DNA from: Mycolicibacter kumamotonensis
GTDB taxonomy: Bacteria > Actinomycetota > Actinomycetes > Mycobacteriales > Mycobacteriaceae
DNA: 57,475 nucleotides
Reading direction: 5' to 3'
Assembly: GCF_002086285.1 (NCBI RefSeq)
Contig: NZ_MVHU01000030.1
Coordinates: forward strand, 1 to 57,475
Of the stretch, positions 25,103-33,202 are shown piece after piece; positions within the stretch are counted from its first letter, which is position 1, and each line of letters opens with the position of its first letter. Both the position numbers and the translations under genes were made by a program. Under the pieces are notes generated by a model that made no database searches, had not been told where the DNA came from, and saw only the letters and a program-made list of their open reading frames with translations.

Positions 25103-26025
25103 GCAGGACCCCCGCAGCGGTTACGCCCTCGGTGACCCGCTGGCACAGACCAACCTCCGCCTTTGCGTGGGCGGTGCTCCTCGGCAGCGCCGCGGCGAGC
25201 TCATGGATCAACGCAGAATTTGCGCGAATCGAGAACTCGAACCAGTGGTACCACGCCGCGGTGCCTGGAGTGGTGCTCGTCACACTCGTACTCTTCGAGC
25301 TCTCGGTGCTGAGCAAGCTCCCGCGCGCCTACCGATGGATCAGCCTCCTCGGGCTGGGAGTGGTGGCGGGGATCTCCCTCGTCCAGTCATACCTGGCGAT
25401 TCTTGAGGTGATCCTGCGGTGGACTCCCTCCTCCCCGTTTGCCGTGAACGCAGCGGCCGCGGCGGTGCCTGACGTGGTCATGACGGTTTGCACGGTGCTG
25501 CTGATTGGGCTGCGGGTGAAGCGGGATGGCTCTGACACCCCCTCCCGCGAGCCCTCCCGCCTGCGCCTCCTCGCGGCGAAAGCCCAGGACAGAGCCCTCT
25601 CCTCCGTGGAGCGTCGACTGGAACCTCCGCCGAACCTCCCCGTGGAGGGGAGGGTGGAGGCTCCCGCTCCCTCCCCCGCCTCTCCCTCGGAGCCTCCCCT
25701 CGCGGCTCCCGTGGAGGAAGTGAGGGAGGCTCCCGCTCCCGTGCCGACCCTCCCCGTGGAGCGTCCCGTGGAACCCGAGGATGACCTCCCTCCCCCCTCG
25801 GACGCCGCGATGGAGGAGGCGGAACAGCTCCTCCACAGCGGGGAGGCTCCGAAGATTGACCGCGCGAACCTGGCGCGGATCATTGACGGGATCAACGCGG
25901 GCCACTCGACTAACCGACTGAAGAAGGACGGACTCGGCGGCGCGGGAACGATTGACAAGGTACGCCGCCTGATGGATAACCGCCGCGAGGATATCCCCGC
26001 CGCTTTGTCATTGGTGAACGGATAG
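25099..26025 (+). CDS. DUF2637 (Spd-like) membrane protein
   Basis: The 308-aa protein has four N-terminal membrane helices with the DUF2637 features AFAWAVLLGSAAASSWINAEFA and PDVVMTVCTVLLIGLRV, then a long Pro/Glu-rich linker (about 160-245) and a C-terminal HTH-like domain (DRANLARIIDGINAGHSTNRLKKDGLGGAGTIDKVRRLM). DUF2637 proteins accompany TraB-type transfer genes in actinobacterial plasmids and integrative elements, where Spd proteins aid spread. A clear terminator follows. Confidence 0.75.
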   Translation: MSRTPAAVTPSVTRWHRPTSAFAWAVLLGSAAASSWINAEFARIENSNQWYHAAVPGVVLVTLVLFELSVLSKLPRAYRWISLLGLGVVAGISLVQSYLAILEVILRWTPSSPFAVNAAAAAVPDVVMTVCTVLLIGLRVKRDGSDTPSREPSRLRLLAAKAQDRALSSVERRLEPPPNLPVEGRVEAPAPSPASPSEPPLAAPVEEVREAPAPVPTLPVERPVEPEDDLPPPSDAAMEEAEQLLHSGEAPKIDRANLARIIDGINAGHSTNRLKKDGLGGAGTIDKVRRLMDNRREDIPAALSLVNG

Positions 26026-26050
26026 CCCCGCCCCTATTCCCCTAATACAC

Positions 26051-26083
26051 GCCCGCCTGGACCCCGCCCAGGCGGGCGTTTTC
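26051..26083 (+). terminator. Rho-independent terminator
   Basis: GCCCGCCTGG (26051-26060) pairs perfectly with 26068-26077, followed by GTTTTC. It closes the 22155-26025 operon. Confidence 0.85.
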
Positions 26084-26225
26084 TACCCCTGCCTTTCCCG
26101 CCTGATGGCGGACCTCAATTAAGGGCAGATGTGCCCTCAATCCCTCAGAAAACGCCTAGAACACGTGAATTAACACCCCTTGAGGACACGCGCCGCGCCA
26201 TCTGATGCAAACCTTGGCGAGTTGG

Positions 26226-26269
26226 AAGGGGCAAGTAAGGGGTAAAGAAGGGGCAAGAAATGGGTAACA
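26226..26269 (+). repeat. Four 11-bp iterons; candidate clt/transfer site
   Basis: Exact 11-bp periodicity: AAGGGGCAAGT, AAGGGGTAAAG, AAGGGGCAAGA, AATGGGTAACA. They lie in the 633-bp geneless stretch (26026-26658) immediately upstream of the FtsK/TraB operon, where the cis-acting locus recognised by a TraB-type translocase would be expected. Confidence 0.5.
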
Positions 26270-26352
26270 GCAACCTCGAACGTATCCCCCTGATCAACGC
26301 GGCGGGTGGACATGGACAGGGGAATGTGGAACGCGAGGCCGTGAATGGATCA

Positions 26353-26389
26353 GCGCCGCGCGGTACACGCTCCCCGAACCGCGCGGCGC
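26353..26389. repeat. 12-bp perfect hairpin in transfer intergenic region
   Basis: GCGCCGCGCGGT (26353-26364) pairs with ACCGCGCGGCGC (26378-26389); an outer GGGGAATG (26319-26326) can pair with CATTCCCC (26389-26396). Further hairpin-forming GGCGTGT/ACACGCC follows. No gene covers the stretch. Confidence 0.5.
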
Positions 26390-26568
26390 ATTCCCCTTGC
26401 CCAGTGAACGGATAAGCGGGAACCGCTCCCAGTGAACGTGGAACGCGGAACTCGTGGCGTGTAAGCCGACACGCCGCGATTCCCTAGCACACCGTTAAAC
26501 GACACGCAAGAACACAACACGGCGTGTCATAACAAAAGGCGGGGAAATTTTATAGAATTACTTCAGCC

Positions 26569-26638
26569 CCGCGTTGGACTTTCCCTCACTTCCAAGTCCA
26601 ACGCGGTTTAACGGAGAAGGGCGGCTCCCGCCGCCCTT
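26569..26638 (+). promoter_or_regulatory. Two-hairpin leader of transfer operon
   Basis: A 13-bp perfect stem (26569-26581 / 26594-26606) is followed after 10 nt by a 9-bp stem AAGGGCGGC/GCCGCCCTT (26617-26625 / 26630-26638) and then the SD (CAGGAG) and ATG 26659. A -10-like TAGAAT at 26553-26558 places both hairpins in the 5' leader. The second could act as an attenuator. Confidence 0.5.
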
Positions 26639-26658
26639 TAGACAAACAGGAGCATGAA

Positions 26659-27246
26659 ATGAAAGCACAGAGTCGATTGACGACGCTTGTAGCCGCCGCG
26701 ACATTCAGCCTCGCGCCCGTAGCGGTGGGCGTTACCACACCCGCCGCATACGCGGGACCGACGCACACCGTGACCGTCACGCCGACCCCCTCGCCCAGTA
26801 AGGGCGGCGGGTCATGGTCCATGGACGAGTGCATGAAGACCTTCAGCGCTCAGGAATGCGCGAACATCAAGGCTCGGCGTGAGGGGAGCCCCCCGCCGTT
26901 CGAGCACAAGGACCCACACGGCGGCGTTGGCGCGCTCACACAGCCGCGCGTGTGGTTCACGATTATCGCCGCCATTGTTCTGGGCAGCGTAGTGATTATC
27001 GCCTCCCTCTATGCCCTCTCGGGAGTGGCGGAAGGAGTGAAGAAGGTAAAGGGCGCGATCAAGGAAGCCGAAGCCGAGGAGGCGCGGAAGAAGGCGCAGG
27101 AGGAAGCGGAAGCCGCCGCGGCCCAGCGCGCCGAGGATGAGCGCCGTGCCGCCCGTGAACGTGCCGAGGAAGCGAAGGAGAAGGACAAGGCACACGGCTG
27201 GGGCAACGTGGAGGACTACCTCGACTTCGTCGGAGAGGACGAGTAG
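26659..27246 (+). CDS. Exported membrane/coiled-coil protein of transfer operon
   Basis: A 195-aa protein with a signal peptide (MKAQSRLTTLVAAATFSLAPVAVGVTTPAAYAG), a short Cys-containing exported segment (DECMKTFSAQECANIK), one membrane helix (VWFTIIAAIVLGSVVIIASLYAL) and a highly charged cytoplasmic coiled coil (EEARKKAQEEAEAAAAQRAEDERR) ending GWGNVEDYLDFVGEDE. ATG follows SD AGGAG. Likely a membrane anchor for the transfer machinery (inference). Confidence 0.65.
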   Translation: MKAQSRLTTLVAAATFSLAPVAVGVTTPAAYAGPTHTVTVTPTPSPSKGGGSWSMDECMKTFSAQECANIKARREGSPPPFEHKDPHGGVGALTQPRVWFTIIAAIVLGSVVIIASLYALSGVAEGVKKVKGAIKEAEAEEARKKAQEEAEAAAAQRAEDERRAARERAEEAKEKDKAHGWGNVEDYLDFVGEDE

Positions 27247-27248
27247 CC

Positions 27249-27530
27249 GTGGACATCCTCTTGGGAATTGCCTTCCTCGTGGTGTGCTGGCTCATTGTGC
27301 GGGGAGCATGGGCCGCAGCAGCGGGCGAGGGTGGCGGGAGTCACGACCTCGCCAGCCACACCTCCCGCACCGAGAAGGCGGAAGACTCCCGCGCCCGCCA
27401 GATCAGGGAGGGCGAGGAGACGCAGAGGCGGATCAAGGAGCGGGAAGCGGAGGCGGCGCGCGCACGGGCGCAACGCGCCGCCGAACGTGCCAGACGCCGC
27501 GCCGAGCGGGACGACGGCGCGTGGAGCTGA
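27249..27530 (+). CDS. Membrane-anchored coiled-coil protein
   Basis: GTG start 2 bp after the previous gene. 93 aa: one N-terminal membrane helix (ILLGIAFLVVCWLIVRGAWAAAA) and a long Arg/Glu/Ala coiled coil, ending ERDDGAWS. The same DGAW ending is found in the next protein. No known domain. Confidence 0.6.
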   Translation: MDILLGIAFLVVCWLIVRGAWAAAAGEGGGSHDLASHTSRTEKAEDSRARQIREGEETQRRIKEREAEAARARAQRAAERARRRAERDDGAWS

Positions 27531-27533
27531 CGG

Positions 27534-28106
27534 ATGGACGCTCGCGAGTTCGAGGAGTACACGAACCGCCTTCAGACGGGATACTCCGAAGCGGCTCAGA
27601 AATTCTGGCGGGAGGCGGAGGCGCGCGAGCGGCGGCGCAGGGATCACACGCCCCCGCCGTTCACTGAGTACCGCCCCCGCCGTGAGGGTGACGGCGGCGA
27701 CGGTAAACCGCTGAAGCCCGCCGTGCTCGCCCCCTCCCGCAAGAAATACGAGGCGCTGCTCGGAATGTACCCCGCCCCGCCGTATGAGGACTTTGCACTG
27801 ATGGACGCCGACACGCAGCGGGAGACCGTGCAGGCGTTGCTGTGGCTGCGTGAGAAGGAGCGGGAGTGGGGACCGCCCCGTACCCGTGAAGAGGCGGAGG
27901 GATACGTACGCCGTGGGACGGCGGAGCGCGAGAAGGCGGCGGTGAAGGAACAACGGAACGAAGACAAGGCGCGGGCGAGAGCACAGCGCGAAGAGGACAA
28001 GGAACGCGAGCGAATGGAACAGGAAGAGGCAGCCGCGCGGGAACGTGCCGCCGCCTCCCGTGCCCGCGCGCGTGAACTGGCGGATGAGGACGGAGCCTGG
28101 GAGTAA
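27534..28106 (+). CDS. Coiled-coil protein of transfer operon
   Basis: 190 aa, no membrane helix. A Pro/Arg-rich N-terminal third, a YEALLGMYPAPPYEDFALMDADTQRETVQALLWL segment and a C-terminal charged coiled coil ending ADEDGAWE. Shares its C-terminal tetrapeptide with the preceding protein; may assemble with it. Stop overlaps the translocase start by 1 bp. Confidence 0.6.
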   Translation: MDAREFEEYTNRLQTGYSEAAQKFWREAEARERRRRDHTPPPFTEYRPRREGDGGDGKPLKPAVLAPSRKKYEALLGMYPAPPYEDFALMDADTQRETVQALLWLREKEREWGPPRTREEAEGYVRRGTAEREKAAVKEQRNEDKARARAQREEDKERERMEQEEAAARERAAASRARARELADEDGAWE

Positions 28107-30517
28107 TGGCGACATCAAAGTACAAGACGAACAAGGACGTTGAGAAAGAGCACCAGCGGGATATCGACGCGAGCCGCAAGATCTACCGCGGCACTGACGC
28201 AGAAGTGTCGAAGGCGCGCAAGGGCGTAGAGAAGGAATACGCGCCGATAATCAGCGCCATCGACAAGGAGGCGGCGGCGGAGGAGAAGTCCCTCCTGTCG
28301 AAGCCGATAACGCGCTTCACGGGTGGCACGCACAAGTTGGAGAAGCCCCTCGTGGTACGTCACTGGCACGCCGCGCTGCCCGCGGACAAGCTCAACCTCC
28401 CAGCGGGGAAGAAGCTCTCCGACAAGCACGGCGGACCGCTCCTGGCACTCCAGCGTGGCGGCGGGATCACACGCGCCAGCGTGGTAGCGCCGAAGATGAT
28501 GGGCAGGTTTCCCTCGCTGCGGACGGACGCGGACTACAAGAAGCGCGTGGGCGAGGCGCTCCGTGACGTGATGGAGAAGTACCGCCTCCTTGAGCACCTC
28601 CGCGACGACCGCCGCATGGCGGGCTTCTTCAGGGAGGTGGGACTGACCGCCGAGACGAAGACGCGCGAAGACGTGGAGGGCGAGTACGGGCGATACACCC
28701 GAGACGTGACGACGGTTAACGTGCCGACCCTGCTCTCCGTCACGGTAGGCCGTGGCGGGTTGGAGATGACCTACGCGCACATGGCTGGGCGATCTTCGTC
28801 TGACTGGAACAAGCGGCTTCCCGAGCTCCGCGCCGCGTTCAAGAACATGGGCGTGAACGCGGACAGCCTCACGGTTCACGACACGGAACGTGGGGACGTG
28901 CTGCTGCGGTTCGATGACGCTGAGTCAGTCTTCCCACTTGCGATCAGCGCCGAGCCTCCGACCCGCGCGGCGGTGAGCGTGGACGACGCGATCAGGCGTT
29001 ACCCGCTCACGCGGTGGATGCTCGGCGTGGACGCCCTCGGAGACCCCGTGAGCTTTCCTATCGAGACGTACCCGCATGTGCTCGTCACGGGTGGAACCGG
29101 CGGCGGTAAGAGCGTGTGGGCGCGCTCACTAATCGAGTCTCTGCGGACGGGATACCGCGACCCCGAGACGGGACGTGATGCGGGCGGCGGGTGGCTCGCG
29201 TTCATTTCAGATGGTAAGGGCAGCGACTTCGCCTCGCTTGAGGGTCTGCCAGGAGTGGCGATGGTTGCCCCTGGAACGGACCCAGCACAGGTAGCCGTGA
29301 TGGTCCGCCGCGTTCGGGAGGAGGTGGAGCGTCGATTTGCACGAGCGGGTGACGAGAAGCGTAGAGGGAACGACGCCTCAGCGTTTGCTGGGATGCAGCC
29401 GTGGCTTCTGCTCCTCGACGAGTGGGGGTCCACGGCTATCAAAATGACGGGGTCGTACGGAAAGGAAGCCGAAGGGTTCGAGCAGGATATCGACTTAATC
29501 TTGCGCCTCGGGCGCGAGTGCCGAATTCACGCCGTGCTGCTCAGTCAGACGATTCGCAAGACGGGCGCGGGAGCCGTTCCAGGCTCGTGGCAAGAAAACC
29601 TGGGGCTGACGGTCTCCCTCGGAGCGCCGTCAGAGATCACTCTGGGGAGTGACGCCTTCACCGCGAGCACCCGTGAACGGGCTGCGTTCATGGGTGCTCG
29701 GTTGAAGGGGAAGAAGGGACGCGGTTTGACCGTGGACCGTGAAAACGACACCGTAACCGAGTTCCAGTCGTTCTATACATGGAGCCCTGGAACGACCAGC
29801 CTGGCGGCGGGGGCGGACCCGAAAGTGTCTCCGCCGACCCCCGAAGTGCGCGCGTCCTGGGAGCGGTGGCAGCCGATCAGCGCCGCCGTGTCCTGGCTCG
29901 CGCCGCGTGTGGGGATCAAAGCCAGCGGTCCAGAGTGGCGTGAGGGAAAGCTGGCGGAGGTATACACGACGCCGCTAGTGCCGATCACAGACCGCAGCGG
30001 GAACCTTCGAGACGGGATGGCGAAGTACGACCCGTCGAGCCTGGAGTGGCTGGGACGGAAGAGTGCGGGCGGTGGCGGCGGAAGTCCAGTGCATGACTTC
30101 GACTTCGACTCCCTCGACGCCGAGGCTGAACCGACACCCGAACCCGCCCCGAAGGCAGAGCCGCGTGCGGAACCCGAACCCGAGCCGAAGCCCGAGCCGA
30201 AGCCCGAGCCGAAGCCCGAGCCGCGCGTAGTGACGGAACCTGAACCCGCCGCGGCGAAGGCGGAACCCGTGCCGACCCCGTCAGTCTTTGCCGTGGGCGG
30301 CGATGGCGTAATCGACGCCGAAGTGGTGGACGTGGAACCTGAGCCGACCCCCGCTGCGGCCGTGACGGAACCCGAGATCAGCACAGCCGCGCCGAAGGAT
30401 GAACCGAAAGCGAAACCGCGCCCGCGTAAGAGCGCCCCGAAGAAGACCGAGAAGACAACCCCGAACCCCGCGCCGAAGAAGACGAGCGGGTCGACCACAG
30501 GAGGATTCACCCTATGA
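28106..30517 (+). CDS. FtsK/SpoIIIE-type DNA translocase (TraB-like)
   Basis: 803 aa. Walker A GGTGGGKS (329-336), Walker B LLLLDEW (D438-E439) and a LSQTIRKTG sensor-type segment define an FtsK/SpoIIIE motor. The N-terminus (1-320) has no clear membrane helix, unlike most TraB/FtsK proteins, so anchoring may come from the small membrane proteins just upstream. The C-terminus (about 670-803) is a Glu-Pro/Lys-Pro repeat tail ending in a basic PKKTSGSTTGGFTL. In actinobacteria such a single ATPase moves double-stranded DNA between cells. Family assignment is firm; conjugation is inferred. Confidence 0.88.
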   Translation: MATSKYKTNKDVEKEHQRDIDASRKIYRGTDAEVSKARKGVEKEYAPIISAIDKEAAAEEKSLLSKPITRFTGGTHKLEKPLVVRHWHAALPADKLNLPAGKKLSDKHGGPLLALQRGGGITRASVVAPKMMGRFPSLRTDADYKKRVGEALRDVMEKYRLLEHLRDDRRMAGFFREVGLTAETKTREDVEGEYGRYTRDVTTVNVPTLLSVTVGRGGLEMTYAHMAGRSSSDWNKRLPELRAAFKNMGVNADSLTVHDTERGDVLLRFDDAESVFPLAISAEPPTRAAVSVDDAIRRYPLTRWMLGVDALGDPVSFPIETYPHVLVTGGTGGGKSVWARSLIESLRTGYRDPETGRDAGGGWLAFISDGKGSDFASLEGLPGVAMVAPGTDPAQVAVMVRRVREEVERRFARAGDEKRRGNDASAFAGMQPWLLLLDEWGSTAIKMTGSYGKEAEGFEQDIDLILRLGRECRIHAVLLSQTIRKTGAGAVPGSWQENLGLTVSLGAPSEITLGSDAFTASTRERAAFMGARLKGKKGRGLTVDRENDTVTEFQSFYTWSPGTTSLAAGADPKVSPPTPEVRASWERWQPISAAVSWLAPRVGIKASGPEWREGKLAEVYTTPLVPITDRSGNLRDGMAKYDPSSLEWLGRKSAGGGGGSPVHDFDFDSLDAEAEPTPEPAPKAEPRAEPEPEPKPEPKPEPKPEPRVVTEPEPAAAKAEPVPTPSVFAVGGDGVIDAEVVDVEPEPTPAAAVTEPEISTAAPKDEPKAKPRPRKSAPKKTEKTTPNPAPKKTSGSTTGGFTL

Positions 30518-31209
30518 GCACCCGCAGCGTATGGGCGGTGGACCCGCTCGCGGGGACCGTGTCCCTCGCCCGTATCGACTCGACACGTCCCGTCCCCGCG
30601 ATGGGGGTTGTGCACGCGGCGTCAGTGAACTCTCACACGCCCCGCGCGCAGTGGGAACGGATGCGGAAGGCGGCGGATCAGGTGGTGGCGAAGATCACCG
30701 CCGACGCAGCGGATGTCCAGCTTGTGATGCTCAGCAAGGCGACCTGGGGAGCCTTCCCCGCCTCGGCGGCGGGGCAGACGAAGGACAGCACCGCTCAGCG
30801 CCGCCTCCAGCTTCAGAGCTACATCGAGGACGGACTCCACGCGGCGGGTGTCCCCGTGGCGGAGTACCCGTACATCACCGCTGCGCGGTGGGCGAAGGGA
30901 ACCCTCGACCCTGGAATGGTGGGGAGTCACCCGATGAAGGAACTGGAGCGGTGGGTCTTCGAGGACTCGGGCTGGGGGATCGAGCCCGTCATGGAAACCC
31001 TCGAAGTGCCCGAGAAGGACGGTAAGGAAGCTCACGAGATCACGCGGCGGGTGATCTACCGCTACCCCGTACTCGCCCTCTGCGCGATAGCCGCGCAGGC
31101 GGTGGGAATCGACGCGGGAGTCCCGCTCAACGCCGCGCGGAAGGAGCTCGTACGCGGCGCTGGTAACGCGATGATCCAGTACCCGTCAGGGCTGAAGCTG
31201 GCGGTGTAG
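30514..31209 (+). CDS. Possible RuvC/RNase H-fold protein
   Basis: ATG overlaps the translocase stop. The 231-aa product opens with SVWAVDPLAGTVSLARID, compatible with the first strand pair of an RNase H-like fold (acidic Asp10), followed by VQLVMLSK and a RRLQLQSYIEDGLHAAGVPVAEYPYITAARWAKGT stretch resembling resolvase-type folds. The remaining acidic residues cannot be assigned confidently. Its place behind the translocase suggests a role in DNA processing. Hypothetical otherwise. Confidence 0.4.
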   Translation: MSTRSVWAVDPLAGTVSLARIDSTRPVPAMGVVHAASVNSHTPRAQWERMRKAADQVVAKITADAADVQLVMLSKATWGAFPASAAGQTKDSTAQRRLQLQSYIEDGLHAAGVPVAEYPYITAARWAKGTLDPGMVGSHPMKELERWVFEDSGWGIEPVMETLEVPEKDGKEAHEITRRVIYRYPVLALCAIAAQAVGIDAGVPLNAARKELVRGAGNAMIQYPSGLKLAV

Positions 31210-31229
31210 GTAACCCCCGCCCCTGGACG

Positions 31230-31263
31230 CGCCCCGCCGTGGACATACCACCGCGGGGCGTTT
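31230..31263 (+). terminator. Terminator of transfer operon
   Basis: CGCCCCGCCGTGG (31230-31242) pairs with 31248-31260 with one C-C mismatch, followed by TTT. Confidence 0.75.
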
Positions 31264-31339
31264 CCCGTTGGCGCGCTGTACACCCCCCCTGTACGCGCCA
31301 CGTCCCGAAAATGGGACGCGCAGAGTTACCTTCGAATGT

Positions 31340-31540
31340 ATGAGCGAAGAGGAAGCGCTGACGATGCTCCAGCGCGCAGCCGCGAACCGCGCCGTGGCGC
31401 GGGACGAATACCGCCGCGCCGTGGCGAAAGCGCACACGGCGGGGTGGAGCTGCGTACGGATAGCCGCGGCGCTGGGAGTGGGGAAAAGCACGGTCCACCG
31501 CGTAGTGCAGGAGACCAGAGAGAACGAGAGCGTGAAGTGA
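31340..31540 (+). CDS. Small HTH protein (element)
   Basis: 66 aa: a helix (EEEALTMLQRAAANRAVARDEYRRAVAKAHTAG) and a HTH WSCVRIAAALGVGKSTVHRVVQE. Its stop overlaps the GTG of the next gene by 4 bp, so it may autoregulate the secreted-protein operon 31340-34552. Confidence 0.7.
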   Translation: MSEEEALTMLQRAAANRAVARDEYRRAVAKAHTAGWSCVRIAAALGVGKSTVHRVVQETRENESVK

Positions 31541-32430
31541 AGATCAACACTGAGAGACTGGCGGAACGGCTGACCGACGCGGCGGATGAACCCGACACGG
31601 AGACCCCCGCCGTGGACACCGAGACCCCCGCCGACGGCGACGTACCCGCCGAGGGCACCGAGCCGACCGCGCCGTGGCGAGGATGGAAGTCCAGGGCGAA
31701 GGCGAAGTGGGACGGTACCTCGCGCATGGGAAAGCTCACCAGCGCCGCGGCGATTGCGGCCGTGGTGGGCGCGGCGGTGTACACGCCGACCGCTGAGCAC
31801 GTCTCCGTCTACGACGGAACCAAAGTCCCCGCCCCCGCCCCGAACACCGCGCAGGAGACTCCCGCAGCCCCGAGTGACGCGGACCCGTTCCAGGCGATCA
31901 TGGCGGATGCCGCTGCGTGGATTCCCCCGACGCTGGACACGATGCCCTGCGACCCCGAAGACATGCAGGGGCTGTACTTCTTCAACTCCTCCTCCTGCCG
32001 TATCGACCTTACCTACGGGGGGAACGGGAACGTCACGCCCGATGGCGCAGCTGAGCAGACGGGACACCCTGTAGAGGAGACCCGCGACGCTTACCTGCAC
32101 TTGGTGGCGGGAACCGCCGCGGGATTGGCGCAGGCGCAGCGCGCGGTGGGCGAGGCTACCTGGGACACCGCGCGACCGTACTCGCACCAGCTCAGCGCAG
32201 TTTGCCTGGCTGGGGCGTACATGGCGCACGCGGGTATCGACGAGGCGGTGGGCGCGGCGGTGTTGCAGTGGGAATTCAGCCCGGTACCCGACGACGGCGA
32301 GCTCCTCTCGGCGTACCTCAACATGAGACTTCACGCCGCGGCTAAGGGCTACCTCTTCGAGAAGAACGAGGGAACTGGCTCGGCGGTGGCGCACTGCACG
32401 CACCTCCTCATCAACGCGAACTTCGAGTGA
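31537..32430 (+). CDS. Degenerate paralogue of the element's zinc protease
   Basis: 297 aa from GTG 31537: acidic Thr/Pro N-terminus, one membrane helix (about 66-82), exported domain. Residues 190-260 align with the lipoprotein protease at 34647-35384: VCLAGAYMAHAGI versus ECLAGAFVRAQGV, and GY...C near the end. But the motif GHELGHIAQ is replaced by AGTAAGLAQ, and the Glu before the shared CLAGA by Val, so every predicted zinc and catalytic residue is gone. Probably an inactive partner or binding protein. Confidence 0.65.
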   Translation: MKINTERLAERLTDAADEPDTETPAVDTETPADGDVPAEGTEPTAPWRGWKSRAKAKWDGTSRMGKLTSAAAIAAVVGAAVYTPTAEHVSVYDGTKVPAPAPNTAQETPAAPSDADPFQAIMADAAAWIPPTLDTMPCDPEDMQGLYFFNSSSCRIDLTYGGNGNVTPDGAAEQTGHPVEETRDAYLHLVAGTAAGLAQAQRAVGEATWDTARPYSHQLSAVCLAGAYMAHAGIDEAVGAAVLQWEFSPVPDDGELLSAYLNMRLHAAAKGYLFEKNEGTGSAVAHCTHLLINANFE

Positions 32431-32458
32431 ACTATCAACCGAGACAAAGGATTACAGA

Positions 32459-32767
32459 ATGACAACGAAAGAGCGCACAGCGAACCTCGCACAGCGCGCA
32501 CGCCGAGCCGCCCCGTGGGGCGTGGCGGTTGTGGCCGTGACGGTGGCAGGGGTTGCCCTGGCGCACCCCGCCCCGCACTGTGCCTGCCCGCCCCCGCAAT
32601 CGAGCACGGCTGAGACTCTCACCCCCGCGCCGTGCCCCGAGGGGGTCACGGCGGGCGCGGTGTGCCTCACGCAGCCCGCCGCGGACCCTGGCGTGTGTGA
32701 GGGCGAGCACGCCGACCCCGCAGCCCCGCCGATTGGGCTCCTCCCCGAGAAGGGCGGGCACCGATGA
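32459..32767 (+). CDS. Exported Cys-rich small protein
   Basis: 102 aa with an N-terminal membrane/signal helix (WGVAVVAVTVAGVALAHPAP) and a Pro/Cys-rich exported domain (five cysteines: HCACPPP, APCPEG, AVCLT, GVCEG). Overlaps the next gene by 4 bp. No family recognised. Confidence 0.6.
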   Translation: MTTKERTANLAQRARRAAPWGVAVVAVTVAGVALAHPAPHCACPPPQSSTAETLTPAPCPEGVTAGAVCLTQPAADPGVCEGEHADPAAPPIGLLPEKGGHR

Positions 32768-33135
32768 CGAACGGGGAGCTCTGCCACGACTACGTCAGCG
32801 GCGGTAACCGCGGCGTCATCGCGATGGATCACGACGTGTGCACCGCGCTGGCGGACGCCCTGGAGGGGCTGGCGGATCAGATCGAGGACGACATGAAGAC
32901 CCGCGCAGCGGTGTACGACGAGACGGTGGAATCACTGAAGGTGGAGGGAAACATCCCTCCCGTATATCAGGATTTCACGGCGGCCCTCGTGGAGATGAAG
33001 AAGAAGCACGCGGCGAATACCCGCACGCTCACCGAGCGGCTGCGTCACGACGCGAAGATTCTGCACGCGGAAGTGAAAGCGGATATCGACAAAGAACGAC
33101 GGATGGCGGCGCGAGTGCACGCCATCGACGTATAA
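32764..33135 (+). CDS. Helical protein, possible WXG100-like partner
   Basis: 123 aa, almost wholly helical: two long helices (CTALADALEGLADQIEDDMKTRAAVYDETVESLKV and YQDFTAALVEMKKKHAANTRTLTERLRHDAKILHAEV) around NIPP. This helical-hairpin size and layout recall type VII secretion helical partners, but no WxG or C-terminal YxxxD/E is present. The next gene encodes a secretion-substrate-like protein. Assignment speculative. Confidence 0.5.
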   Translation: MTNGELCHDYVSGGNRGVIAMDHDVCTALADALEGLADQIEDDMKTRAAVYDETVESLKVEGNIPPVYQDFTAALVEMKKKHAANTRTLTERLRHDAKILHAEVKADIDKERRMAARVHAIDV

Positions 33136-33202
33136 GCCCTGGTAGAGAGGTAAATTTAGATATGAACTTCCCGCTGTTATCGCACAGCGCGACGAAAGGT
33201 AA

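Noticed and set aside
18586..25958. Antisense ORFs opposite the ATPase, 605-aa and DUF2637 genes
   Set aside because: Ser/Arg-rich composition, no RBS, and the opposite strand has overlapping start/stop chains and recognisable domains.
26226..26269. CRISPR array
   Set aside because: Repeats are contiguous 11-mers without spacers; no cas genes in the window.
28115..28879. 254-aa ORF opposite the translocase N-terminus
   Set aside because: His/Arg/Val-rich shadow frame with no supporting signals.
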